Part shown: positions 1 to 8,498 of the stretch, in pieces
Layout of the letters: the number at the start of each line of letters is the position of its first letter
Position numbering within the stretch: position 1 is the stretch's first letter
Origin: Lutibacter maritimus
GTDB taxonomy: Bacteria > Bacteroidota > Bacteroidia > Flavobacteriales > Flavobacteriaceae
Direction of reading: 5' to 3'
Assembly (NCBI RefSeq): GCF_900116115.1
Contig: NZ_FOZP01000002.1
Span: 332,122 to 396,121 of the forward strand
Length of the DNA stretch: 64,000 nt
Position numbers and translations under genes: made by a program
The notes under the pieces: generated by a model
Told to the model about the DNA's origin: nothing
Databases searched by the model: none
The model's input: the letters and a program-made list of their open reading frames with translations, nothing else

Positions 1-255
1 GTGGCAATAAAAGCAGGATTTTCTGTACCAAAAAGAAATATAAAGTTAGCCGTAAACAGAAACAGAATTAAAAGAATGTTGCGTGAAGTTTACCGATTAA
101 ATAAATTTAAATTTTTAGATAATTTAAAAGATCCGTACGTTTTTATGTTTATTTATATGGCAAAAGAAGAAATTAATTATGCCGATTTAGAACAAGCATT
201 GCATAAATTGCATGAAAAGTTTTTAACTAAAATTAGTGACGATGAGCAAGTGTAA
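1..255 (+). CDS. rnpA: Ribonuclease P protein component, 3' part
   Basis: This is the C-terminal part of the protein subunit of RNase P, which helps the catalytic RNA bind and trim the 5' leader of precursor tRNAs. The visible 84 residues include the family signature: a GFSVPKR stretch followed by the basic RNR helix (AVNRNRIKRMLRE, about residues 18-30). Full-length proteins are usually 110-130 residues, so the start lies before base 1 and the GTG at base 1 is probably an internal Val codon. The end overlaps the likely start of the following peptidase gene by 14 bases, which suggests co-transcription. Confidence 0.93.
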   Translation: MAIKAGFSVPKRNIKLAVNRNRIKRMLREVYRLNKFKFLDNLKDPYVFMFIYMAKEEINYADLEQALHKLHEKFLTKISDDEQV

Positions 256-1876
256 AAAATGGATATTAGCAATTTTTGTAGGTTTTGCGGTTTTAATTTC
301 TGTTGGATTTCAATCCAAATTTTTTGAAATTGCCAAGCAGATTGATATTTATACAACCATGTTTAAAGAACTAAATATGTTGTATATAGATGAAGTAAAT
401 CCTGCAAAATTAACCCACAAGTCTATCAATCATATGTTACAAAGTTTAGATCCGTATACGGTTTATTTTGATGAACAAGGAATTGAAGACGCACGAATTG
501 CTGCAACAGGAGAATATGGAGGCATTGGAACTTTGGTAGAATTTAAAAATCATACACTTTTAGTAAAAGAGTTATTAAAAGATTCACCTGCAGAAAGTGC
601 TGGCATAAAACCAGGCGATAAAATTTTAAAAATTGATGCCATTTTAGTAAAAGATTTTGATGAAAAAGGAGCATCAACATTATTAAACGGATTGCCAAAC
701 ACAACGGTTACTTTGTTATTAGAACGTCAGAATAAAACTTTTGAAGTAACAGTTACTAGAAAAAAAGTAGAGGTAAGTCCGGTTCCGCACTATACCATGT
801 TAAACGAAGAAGTTGGATATATTTCCTTTATTAAATTTACCGAAAGCGCCACTACTGAAGTTAAAAATGCTTTTTTAGATTTAAAGAAACAGGGAATGAA
901 AAAGTTAATTATTGATGTGCGTAGCAATCCTGGGGGATTGTTAAATGAAGCCGTTAAAATTACCAATTTTTTTATTCCAAAAGATAAAGTAGTAGTCACT
1001 ACCAAAGGTAAAGTTGAAAAACATAATGAAACCTTTAAAACAAAAGAAGAACCACTAGATTTAGAAATACCAATTTCTATTTTAATTGATGGTAAATCTG
1101 CATCGGCTTCAGAAATTTTAGCAGGATCATTGCAAGATTATGATAGAGCAGTAATTGTTGGTGAACGTTCTTTTGGTAAAGGTTTGGTGCAACAATACAG
1201 AGAACTTTCGTATGGTACGCAAATGAAATTAACCATCTCTAAATATTATACACCAAGCGGACGTTGTATTCAAGAATTAGATTATACCAATAGAGATGAT
1301 AATGGAAATATTCCAAAATTTTCTGATAAAGGTAGAGCGCAATACAAAACGGCAATTGGAAGAACAGTTTATGGCGGCGGTGGAATTTTACCTGATGTAA
1401 GTTTGGAAAAACCCACAACAACAAAAACCACCGAAACCTTATTAAATTCTGATGCGTTTTTTAATTATGTTACTAATTATTTTTACACGCATAAATCAAT
1501 AGAAGAGCCATCAAAATTTAATGTAGCATTAAATGAATATGACGATTTAAGAAGCTATTTAGCCAAAAATCAACAATATTTTGAAACTGAAACCGAAGCT
1601 GAATTTAAAAAAGCCAATAAGAAAGCATTGGAAGAGAATTTACAAGGAAATTTATCAAAGTCTTATAACGAGGTTTTAGCAACCATTCAATCAGAAAAAT
1701 TAAAAGAACTAGATAAAAACAAAGCAGAAATTATTAAAAAATTAACCGAAGAAATTGTAAAACGTTATTACTTTGTTGAAGGTGTTTATCAACAAAAAGC
1801 ACAATTTGATCCAGTAATTTCAAAAGCAATTACGTTGTTAAATAGTTCGGAATATCAAAAAATATTAAAAAAGTAA
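242..1876 (+). CDS. S41 family C-terminal processing peptidase (CtpA/Prc-like)
   Basis: A serine protease of the Prc/CtpA type, anchored to the inner membrane and acting in the periplasm on the C-termini of envelope proteins. An N-terminal transmembrane or signal-anchor helix (about residues 7-23) is followed by a PDZ domain (about 88-170, GIKPGDKI motif) and the S41 catalytic core. The GKSASASE motif gives Ser288, and Lys313 lies in SFGKG; the 25-residue spacing matches the Ser/Lys dyad of Prc. Residues 430-544 form a charged, helical C-terminal extension. ATG at 242 is preferred over GTG at 236. It overlaps rnpA by 14 bases. Confidence 0.93.
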   Translation: MSKCKKWILAIFVGFAVLISVGFQSKFFEIAKQIDIYTTMFKELNMLYIDEVNPAKLTHKSINHMLQSLDPYTVYFDEQGIEDARIAATGEYGGIGTLVEFKNHTLLVKELLKDSPAESAGIKPGDKILKIDAILVKDFDEKGASTLLNGLPNTTVTLLLERQNKTFEVTVTRKKVEVSPVPHYTMLNEEVGYISFIKFTESATTEVKNAFLDLKKQGMKKLIIDVRSNPGGLLNEAVKITNFFIPKDKVVVTTKGKVEKHNETFKTKEEPLDLEIPISILIDGKSASASEILAGSLQDYDRAVIVGERSFGKGLVQQYRELSYGTQMKLTISKYYTPSGRCIQELDYTNRDDNGNIPKFSDKGRAQYKTAIGRTVYGGGGILPDVSLEKPTTTKTTETLLNSDAFFNYVTNYFYTHKSIEEPSKFNVALNEYDDLRSYLAKNQQYFETETEAEFKKANKKALEENLQGNLSKSYNEVLATIQSEKLKELDKNKAEIIKKLTEEIVKRYYFVEGVYQQKAQFDPVISKAITLLNSSEYQKILKK

Positions 1877-1926
1877 AATTTACCTTTTGGTAAAATCATC
1901 AAAAAAAGAATTCAGCAGATATATTG

Positions 1927-1934
1927 TATCTTTG
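1927..1934 (+). promoter_or_regulatory. -7 promoter box TATCTTTG
   Basis: This is a perfect match to the Bacteroidota -7 consensus TAnnTTTG, 19 bases before the ATG at 1954. No TTG is seen at the usual -33 distance. Its position argues that translation starts at 1954 and not at the in-frame codon at 1924. Confidence 0.5.
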
Positions 1935-1953
1935 CATCCCAAAAAATAGATTT

Positions 1954-3642
1954 ATGCAACAATCAAAAATAAAAGGCAGAACCCGAGCACAAGAGTCTTC
2001 AAGCGCTATAGAGCGTTTATATATTTCAATGCGTCATTTATTTAGCAGAGGTTTTTACAAACCTATGGGAATTTCTGGAGACGCTTTACGTCAGGCCTTG
2101 TTGTTATTACGTCCTGAAATTTATGGAACTATTGCAGAAGAAAAAGTAGAGTTAAACGGGTTAATTTATGTGCTTGAAAGATTGCCAATTGGTATTGAAG
2201 AATGCAGATATATTAATTTAACGGCAGATGAAGGGTATTCTAATTCGCATTTTAAACCAATTATTCCTCCTAAAAGAAGAAGAAATTGTTATAGAATAGA
2301 CAAAGACCAAATGAATATTGAGGTTACACGTGGTAGATCTGAAATTTATGATATTTTAACACACCTTACTTTTTTATTTATTGAATCGCACAAAATAGCA
2401 GAAAGAGTTTTAATTGAAGAAGGAACCGATACGGTTAGAGAGTGGAAAAAGCTTGAAGAAGTTGTACTTAATAACAAAAAATTATCTAGAAACGAATGTG
2501 ATATTTTACTAGCACATGTAGCGGGTATTATTGGTAGAACTTTTGAAGAAACACAAAAAGTTTATTTTGTTTTAGGTGAAAAAAACAATCCAGATCGGTT
2601 TTTCCAAATTATATATTGGCTAGGTTCTTTAGCAATTAGCGAAATTGTTGATAATTTAAAAAGAGCCATTTCATTTAGTCCAATTTTACGTGAAAGAATT
2701 GGGCACCATATTTATGGTGAAATTTGGGCAAATAATATTAAAGAAGTTTTAATTGAAAAGAAATTAGCCGATAGACCAATTCATATTATTAGTGCTAATA
2801 TGCATAGCGTTATGAACTCAATTTATGCGCCAGTTGTACTTCCACAGCAAATTGAAAATAACAATCCTATTTCATTATATGTATTGTTAAGCAAAGAAGA
2901 AAATGAAGATTTGCGCCACCAAGTTAAAGAATATGCTAAAGAAAACGGATTAACTTTTATTCCAGATATTTCAGGTACAAATATTGATGTACAAATTATT
3001 GATACCGAAAAAATTGATATTAGTAAAACACAATATACCATTAAAAATAGCTTGGAACATGACGAAAAACCTGTAATTATTGTGATGGATTATGCGTTTG
3101 GTGAGCAAGCATACGAAACGATGGATGAATTGTTAAAACCTTTTAAATGTGATAACGGTAAAAAGCACCATTTAAATGTTGATTCAATTTCAATTATGGG
3201 AAAAGCCGGAATTTTAGAAGGAGGAAAAGGAGATATTATGATTCCTTCATCCCATATTTTTGAAGGAACAGCTGATAATTATCCGTTTAAAAATCAATTA
3301 AAGAAAAAAATGTTTGAAGGTTGTGGCGTGAATGTTTATGCAGGTTCTATGGTAACGGTTTTAGGAACATCACTTCAAAATAAAGATATTTTAAAGTTCT
3401 TTTACGATTCTACTTGGAGTGTTACCGGACTTGAAATGGAAGGAGCTCATTACCAAAAAGCCATTCAGGCAGCTTCAAAAATTAGAGGAAATATTTCAAG
3501 TAAAGTGAAAGTAAGATACGCATATTATGCATCAGATAATCCATTAGAAACAGGAAGTACATTAGCTTCAGGTGGTTTAGGTACAACAGGAGTTTTACCA
3601 ACATATGTAATTACTCAAAAAATATTAGAGCAAATTTTTTAA
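1954..3642 (+). CDS. Nucleoside-phosphorylase-like protein of unknown function (DUF6909-like)
   Basis: A 562-residue protein that resembles, from memory, the Flavobacteriia family named DUF6909; its function is not established. The N-terminal half is largely helical and basic (PPKRRRNCYR near residue 110). The C-terminal third looks like the nucleoside phosphorylase/AMP nucleosidase superfamily. It has an E-M-E-G motif (Glu494-Gly497), as in the ribose-binding glutamates of that fold. An A-S-D-N-P-L segment follows, with Asp528 at the place of the base-activating Asp in AMP nucleosidase (V-S-D-K-P-L). No signal peptide or membrane helix is visible, so it should be cytoplasmic. The start is set by the promoter box just upstream. 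The activity is inferred only. Confidence 0.65.
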   Translation: MQQSKIKGRTRAQESSSAIERLYISMRHLFSRGFYKPMGISGDALRQALLLLRPEIYGTIAEEKVELNGLIYVLERLPIGIEECRYINLTADEGYSNSHFKPIIPPKRRRNCYRIDKDQMNIEVTRGRSEIYDILTHLTFLFIESHKIAERVLIEEGTDTVREWKKLEEVVLNNKKLSRNECDILLAHVAGIIGRTFEETQKVYFVLGEKNNPDRFFQIIYWLGSLAISEIVDNLKRAISFSPILRERIGHHIYGEIWANNIKEVLIEKKLADRPIHIISANMHSVMNSIYAPVVLPQQIENNNPISLYVLLSKEENEDLRHQVKEYAKENGLTFIPDISGTNIDVQIIDTEKIDISKTQYTIKNSLEHDEKPVIIVMDYAFGEQAYETMDELLKPFKCDNGKKHHLNVDSISIMGKAGILEGGKGDIMIPSSHIFEGTADNYPFKNQLKKKMFEGCGVNVYAGSMVTVLGTSLQNKDILKFFYDSTWSVTGLEMEGAHYQKAIQAASKIRGNISSKVKVRYAYYASDNPLETGSTLASGGLGTTGVLPTYVITQKILEQIF

Positions 3643-3647
3643 TAAAA

Positions 3648-4244
3648 TTGGGCAAAAAAAGATACATATTTCCAAAAAGAGTTTTTGATATTGTTTTTTC
3701 TAGTATAATTATTATTACTGTGTTAAGTTGGCTAATACCACTTGTCGCATTAATTATTTTTTTTGAAACTGGTGAAGAAACATTTTTTACACAAAAAAGA
3801 ATTGGAAAAAATGGAGTGCAGTTCAATATTTATAAGTTTAAAAGTATGCGAGGAGAATCACCAGTTAATGATCCTCTTTTATCAAAAGATGAAATTGCAC
3901 GAATTACTAAATTTGGACATTTTTTAAGAAAATATAGAATCGATGAATTTCCTCAATTTTTTAATGTTTTAAAAGGTGAAATGAGCATTGTTGGTCCACG
4001 ACCAGAAAGACAGTTATTTTTAAATGGAATACTAGCTTTTATACCAAAATATAAAGAAATTCAAAAGTTAAAACCAGGAATTACATCAATAGGTCAAGTA
4101 AAATATGGATATGCAGATAATTTAGATCAAATGCTAAAAAGAGCGAGATACGATTTAATTTATTTAGACAATTTATCCTTATTCACAGATTTTAAATTAA
4201 TTTTAAGCACAATAAAAGTCGTTTTTGAAGGAAAAGGACGGTAA
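3648..4244 (+). CDS. Small phosphoglycosyl (sugar-phosphate) transferase, PglC/WcaJ-core type
   Basis: An initiating sugar transferase that moves a sugar-1-phosphate from a nucleotide sugar to undecaprenyl phosphate at the inner membrane, the first step of a surface glycan. At 198 residues it is the minimal catalytic form with no WcaJ-type N-terminal membrane domain. It has a hydrophobic re-entrant helix (about 11-38), the KFKSM motif, the catalytic D99-E100 dyad in DEFPQFFNVLKGE, and the SIVGPRPE block. The start is TTG at 3648, five bases after the previous stop. No other start is available before residue 60. No other capsule genes are adjacent, so the product is unknown. Confidence 0.85.
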   Translation: MGKKRYIFPKRVFDIVFSSIIIITVLSWLIPLVALIIFFETGEETFFTQKRIGKNGVQFNIYKFKSMRGESPVNDPLLSKDEIARITKFGHFLRKYRIDEFPQFFNVLKGEMSIVGPRPERQLFLNGILAFIPKYKEIQKLKPGITSIGQVKYGYADNLDQMLKRARYDLIYLDNLSLFTDFKLILSTIKVVFEGKGR

Positions 4245-4255
4245 AATAAAACTAC

Positions 4256-5527
4256 ATGAACGTATTAATAATTGGATCAGGAGGAAGAGAACACGCATTT
4301 GCATGGAAAATAGCACAAAGTAATTTACTAACTAATTTATTTATTGCGCCTGGAAATGCAGGAACTAAAGAAGTTGGAACAAACTTAGATATAGATCCAA
4401 CAAATTTTGAAGTAGTAAAAAAGCATATTTTAGAAAACAATATTAAACTAGTAGTAGTAGGTCCAGAAGATCCATTAGTGAAAGGAATTCATGATTTCTT
4501 TTTAAATGATACTGAATTAAAAAATGTTGCAGTAATTGGCCCTCAACAATATGCAGCCCAATTAGAAGGTAGTAAAGAATTTGCCAAAGAATTTATGGTA
4601 CGCCATAACATTCCAACCGCAGCTTATGAAAGTTTTACTGCTGAAAATTTAGAAGCAGGCTATTCTTTTTTAGAAACCTTAAAACCACCATATGTTTTAA
4701 AAGCTGATGGTTTAGCGGCTGGTAAAGGTGTTTTAATTTTAAATGATTTACAAGAAGCAAAAGATGAGCTAAAAGAAATGTTAACCAACAAAAAATTTGG
4801 TGCAGCAAGTAGTAAAGTGGTTATTGAAGAATTTTTAGATGGTATTGAGTTAAGCTGTTTTATTTTAACTGATGGTAAAAGTTATGTAAACCTACCAAAC
4901 GCTAAAGATTACAAAAGAATTGGTGAAGGTGATAAAGGCTTAAATACCGGAGGAATGGGTGCGGTGTCGCCAGTACCTTTTGCAAATGATACGTTCATGA
5001 AAAAAATTGAAGAGCGTGTTATAAAGCCAACAGTTGATGGTTTGCACAAAGATAATATTCCATACAAAGGATTTATTTTCTTTGGAATTATAAAAGTAGA
5101 CAACGAACCAAAGGTAATTGAATACAATTGCAGAATGGGTGATCCGGAAACTGAAGTGGTCATTCCACGAGTAAAAAGCGATTTTCTTGAATTGTTGATT
5201 GCTGCCGGAAAAAACGAATTGCATACCAAAACTATTAAATTAAAAGAAGAAAGCGCTTGTACTGTTGTATTAGTTTCGGGTGGATATCCTGAGGCGTATG
5301 AAAAAGGCAAAGAAATTCACGGATTAAATGAAGTGGATAATTCTATTGTTTTTCACGCAGGAACAACTTTAAAAAACGATACAATAGTTTCAAACGGAGG
5401 TAGAGTTTTGGCAGTTACCTCTTATGGAAAAAATTATAAAGATGCATTAAAACAATCGTACCAAAGCATTGATAAAATTTGCTTTGATAAAATGAATTTT
5501 AGAAAAGATATTGGTTTTGACCTTTAA
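4256..5527 (+). CDS. purD: Phosphoribosylamine--glycine ligase (GAR synthetase)
   Basis: Catalyses ATP-dependent joining of glycine to 5-phosphoribosylamine, step two of de novo purine synthesis, in the cytoplasm. The 423-residue length is normal. The N-terminal GSGGREHAFAWK motif, the PYVLKADGLAAGKGV block of the ATP-grasp domain (about residues 140-155), GLNTGGMGA near 230 and the metal-binding YNCRMGDPET near 285 are all present. It starts 11 bases after the sugar transferase. Its TAA stop (5525-5527) is followed, in the same reading frame and with no start codon, by a glycosyltransferase coding region. Confidence 0.97.
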   Translation: MNVLIIGSGGREHAFAWKIAQSNLLTNLFIAPGNAGTKEVGTNLDIDPTNFEVVKKHILENNIKLVVVGPEDPLVKGIHDFFLNDTELKNVAVIGPQQYAAQLEGSKEFAKEFMVRHNIPTAAYESFTAENLEAGYSFLETLKPPYVLKADGLAAGKGVLILNDLQEAKDELKEMLTNKKFGAASSKVVIEEFLDGIELSCFILTDGKSYVNLPNAKDYKRIGEGDKGLNTGGMGAVSPVPFANDTFMKKIEERVIKPTVDGLHKDNIPYKGFIFFGIIKVDNEPKVIEYNCRMGDPETEVVIPRVKSDFLELLIAAGKNELHTKTIKLKEESACTVVLVSGGYPEAYEKGKEIHGLNEVDNSIVFHAGTTLKNDTIVSNGGRVLAVTSYGKNYKDALKQSYQSIDKICFDKMNFRKDIGFDL

Positions 5528-6571
5528 AAAAAAATTCTTGTTGCTCCGTTAAATTGGGGTTTAGGTCACGCAACGCGTTGTATTCCTATTATAAATGCTT
5601 TAATTGACGCTAATTTTGAGCCAATTTTAGCAAGTGATGGTATTGCATTGTTATTACTTCAAAAAGAATTTCCATTATTAAAAAGTTACACACTTCCAAG
5701 TTATCATATAAAGTACACAAAAAGCAGTAAATACTTAAAATTGAAGCTGCTTTTAAGTGTTCCATCTATAATTTCTGCTGTAAAAAAAGAAGAAAAAATG
5801 GTTGCTGAAATTGTTGAAAAAGAACAATTATCAGGAATTATTTCCGATAACCGATTTGGCGTTTATCATGCGGATATTCCTTCAGTTTATGTAACACACC
5901 AGTTAAATGTACTTTCAGGAGTGACCACTTTTATCACTTCAAAAATTCATCAAAAAATAATTAAAAAATTTACGGAATGTTGGGTACCTGATTTTAATGA
6001 TAAGCAAAACTTATCGGGAAATTTAGGGCATTTAAATGATACTAAAATTAATATAAAGTATATTGAACCGCTTAGCAGATTTAAAAAGCAGGAATTAGCT
6101 TTAAAATACGATTTAACAGTATTGCTTTCTGGTCCCGAACCTCAAAGAACATTATTAGAATCTAAATTATTACAAGAATTAAAACAATTTAATGGAACTA
6201 TTTTGTTTGTGCGTGGTGTTTTTTCAGATGAAAGCATTGATGTTCCTCAGAATTTCATCATAAAAAATTATTTATTGGCTAATGAATTAGAGCGTGTTTT
6301 AAATCAAAGTAAAGTCATTATTTCAAGATCAGGTTATTCAACAATTATGGATTTGTTAGCACTTGAAAAAAAAGCTTTTTTTATTCCAACTCCTGGGCAA
6401 TTTGAACAAGAATATTTAGCTAAAATTTGTGAGAAAAAAGGAATTGCTCCTTTTGCAAATCAACAAAATTTTAGTTTGAATGACTTAGAGAAATTACAAA
6501 ATTTTAAAGGTTTTAAAGCAAAAGAAACAGCATTAGATTTGAGGCTTTTCAAGCTTTTCCAAAGTAAATGA
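5528..6571 (+). CDS. MurG-like glycosyltransferase with no recognisable start codon
   Basis: A GT-B-type glycosyltransferase related to MurG/GT28. The N-terminal glycine-rich loop (NWGLGHATR, encoded at about 5555-5581) and the C-terminal nucleotide-sugar motif (SRSGYSTIMDLLAL, then PGQFEQEYLA) are both clear. Coding sense runs back without a break to the purD stop, in the purD frame, and begins K-K-I-L-V-A-P. No ATG, GTG or TTG exists before TTG 5648, which would remove the glycine loop. ATT at 5534 is the only near-cognate codon early on. The most economical explanation is loss of two bases (TG) from a TAATG junction. The 3' end overlaps the convergent histidine kinase gene by 39 bases. Acceptor and product are unknown. 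Confidence 0.7.
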   Translation, partial: KKILVAPLNWGLGHATRCIPIINALIDANFEPILASDGIALLLLQKEFPLLKSYTLPSYHIKYTKSSKYLKLKLLLSVPSIISAVKKEEKMVAEIVEKEQLSGIISDNRFGVYHADIPSVYVTHQLNVLSGVTTFITSKIHQKIIKKFTECWVPDFNDKQNLSGNLGHLNDTKINIKYIEPLSRFKKQELALKYDLTVLLSGPEPQRTLLESKLLQELKQFNGTILFVRGVFSDESIDVPQNFIIKNYLLANELERVLNQSKVIISRSGYSTIMDLLALEKKAFFIPTPGQFEQEYLAKICEKKGIAPFANQQNFSLNDLEKLQNFKGFKAKETALDLRLFKLFQSK

Positions 6572-7588
6572 AAACTCTGAACCTTTACCGTATTCACTTT
6601 TTAGTGATATTTTTTCGTTATGAGCTTCAATAATATGTTTCACAATAGAAAGCCCTAATCCAGAGCCTCCTTGATCTCGAGATCTACTTTGGTCAACTCT
6701 GTAAAAACGTTCAAAAAGACGTGCTTGATGTTCCTTTTTAATTCCTTCACCATCATCAGTAATTTTAACTACTATTTTACCTTTTTTATCTTGTTTAACA
6801 CTTACAATGGTAGTTCCGCCAATTTTTCCATATTTAATAGAGTTTACTAATAAGTTAGTAAGTACTTGTTCAATACGTTCTACATCACCAATAACCATTA
6901 TTGGAAATGTATATTGTTTGTTAAAAATAAGAGAGATATTTCTTTTTTTTGCCTTCATTTCCAACAACTCAAAAACATCTTGGATTAAGTTAATAATGTT
7001 AAATGGTTGTTTGTTTAAATTTAAATCGGCAGCTTCTAATTTAGAAATTAAATCGAGGTCTTTTACAATAGCAATTAACCGTTCTACACCTTTATTGGCT
7101 CTGTTTAAGTATTTTGGACCAATTTTTTTATCGTTCATAGCGCCATCGGCTAAGGTTAAAAGATATCCTTGAACGGTAAAAAGCGGTGTTTTTAATTCGT
7201 GTGAAATATTGCCTAAAAACTCTCTGCGGTAACTTTCTCTTAAATTTAGTTTTTTAATTTGTTGTTGTTTGTTTTCAGCAAATTTTTCAACTTCACGAGA
7301 TAGGGTAGCTAAATCTGAAGTAATAGAAGTTTTATTAAAATCCGATTTATCTAAAATAGAAACGCTGTCGTATATTTTTTTAATACGTTGATAAATAAAT
7401 TTTTCTAAACGATATTGGGTAATTATAAAAGTTGAGCTAAAAACTATGGCAATAAATAATAGCATATAGCTTATACTCAACAAAATATCTAAAACAAAAT
7501 AAGCCGATAAAAATAAGGTAATTGTTGTAAATAAAGTGATGAATAATGAGGAGAAAAAAGCAAAAGAATATGTTTTTTTAATCTTCAT
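6533..7588 (-). CDS. Sensor histidine kinase (PhoR-like)
   Basis: A membrane histidine kinase that partners the response regulator encoded just upstream. Two transmembrane helices (about residues 9-33 and 37-57) leave almost no periplasmic domain, so the signal is probably sensed in or at the membrane. A dimerisation region follows with phospho-acceptor His130 (GNISHELKTP), then an ATPase domain with N-box (NLLVNSIKYG), G1 (DDGEGI), F-box (FERFYRVD) and G2 (GGSGLGLSI). The 351-residue length is typical of short PhoR-type kinases. The gene starts inside the end of the regulator gene (11-base overlap), so the two are translated together. No PhoU or Pst gene is nearby, so a phosphate role is unproven. 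Confidence 0.92.
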   Translation of the reverse strand: MKIKKTYSFAFFSSLFITLFTTITLFLSAYFVLDILLSISYMLLFIAIVFSSTFIITQYRLEKFIYQRIKKIYDSVSILDKSDFNKTSITSDLATLSREVEKFAENKQQQIKKLNLRESYRREFLGNISHELKTPLFTVQGYLLTLADGAMNDKKIGPKYLNRANKGVERLIAIVKDLDLISKLEAADLNLNKQPFNIINLIQDVFELLEMKAKKRNISLIFNKQYTFPIMVIGDVERIEQVLTNLLVNSIKYGKIGGTTIVSVKQDKKGKIVVKITDDGEGIKKEHQARLFERFYRVDQSRSRDQGGSGLGLSIVKHIIEAHNEKISLKSEYGKGSEFSFTLEKLEKPQI

Positions 7589-8282
7589 CTATTACAAATT
7601 TATACCCAACACCTTTTACAGTTTTAAAATTATTATCACCAATTTTTTCACGTAATTTTCTTATATGCACATCAATAGTTCTGCCACCAACAACTACTTC
7701 ATTTCCCCAAACACTGTCTAAAATATCTTCGCGTTTAAAAACTTTTCCTGGTTTTGAAGCTAGTAATGAAAATAATTCAAATTCTTTTCGTGGTAAAGAT
7801 AGTTTTTCACCGTCTTTTATAATTACGTATTCTTCTCTATCAATAATAATTTCACCAACATTAACTTGTTCAGATGATGAAGATGATGAATTTTCAAAAT
7901 CTGTAACTCTTCGTAGTAAGGCTTTAATTTTGCTTACTAAAAGTTTTGGTTTTATTGGTTTTGTAATATAATCATCAGCACCAACATCAAACCCTGCAAC
8001 TTGCGAGTAATCTTCGCCACGAGCAGTAAAAAAAGTAATAAGTACGTTTTCTAGTTCTTTTATACTTCTTATTTTTTCACAAGCTTCAATGCCATCCATT
8101 TCAGGCATCATAATATCTAAAATAATTAAATGAGGTATTTCTTTTTTTGCAATTTTAATAGCTTCAACACCATTTTTTGCTGTAAAAATTTTATAACCTT
8201 CACTTTTTAAATTATAACCAACTATTTCTAAAATATCTGGTTCATCATCTACCAATAATATTTTAATATCTGAATTTTTCAT
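7578..8282 (-). CDS. OmpR/PhoB-family response regulator
   Basis: A two-domain DNA-binding response regulator. The receiver domain has the acidic pair D12-D13, phospho-acceptor D56 (LDIMMPEMDG), a switch Thr (FFTARGED) and Lys (YITKPIKP). An acidic, Ser-rich linker (about 129-142) leads to an OmpR-type winged-helix domain ending in the usual GVGYKF wing. The length of 234 residues is standard. It is the first gene of a two-gene unit with the kinase. A -7 box lies 22 bases upstream of its ATG. Targets cannot be read from this window. Confidence 0.93.
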   Translation of the reverse strand: MKNSDIKILLVDDEPDILEIVGYNLKSEGYKIFTAKNGVEAIKIAKKEIPHLIILDIMMPEMDGIEACEKIRSIKELENVLITFFTARGEDYSQVAGFDVGADDYITKPIKPKLLVSKIKALLRRVTDFENSSSSSSEQVNVGEIIIDREEYVIIKDGEKLSLPRKEFELFSLLASKPGKVFKREDILDSVWGNEVVVGGRTIDVHIRKLREKIGDNNFKTVKGVGYKFVIDED

Positions 8283-8304
8283 AGTATCAAAAAATAAATA
8301 CTTT

Positions 8305-8312
8305 CAAAAGTA
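8305..8312 (-). promoter_or_regulatory. -7 promoter box TACTTTTG for the two-component pair
   Basis: Perfect TAnnTTTG on the minus strand, 22 bases before the response regulator ATG at 8282. No clear -33 TTG was found. Confidence 0.45.
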
Positions 8313-8467
8313 ATCATAAAATGTTATTTCAGTACAAATGAAATGAAGTTATTAAAAGTATAACAATTACGTAACATTAAAGTTACGGTTTATTAATATT
8401 TTAAGGCTGTTTGTTAATTAGTGGTATTTTTTTTACACCAAAAGTTTAAATAAAACTCATTTTTAAT

Positions 8468-8475
8468 TATTTTTG
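8468..8475 (+). promoter_or_regulatory. -7 promoter box TATTTTTG
   Basis: Perfect TAnnTTTG, 23 bases before ATG 8499. It supports the ATG over the in-frame TTG at 8481. No good -33 TTG was found. Confidence 0.4.
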
Positions 8476-8498
8476 GGTAATTGCTAAAATTACAATCT

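Noticed and set aside
1878..1896. Small hairpin after the S41 peptidase gene (TTTACC and GGTAAA)
   Set aside because: The stem has only six pairs, two of them G-C, and no T run follows, so a terminator cannot be supported.
4909..5310. Open frame of 133 codons on the minus strand inside purD
   Set aside because: It lies fully within a well-conserved purD and shows no family likeness or promoter box.
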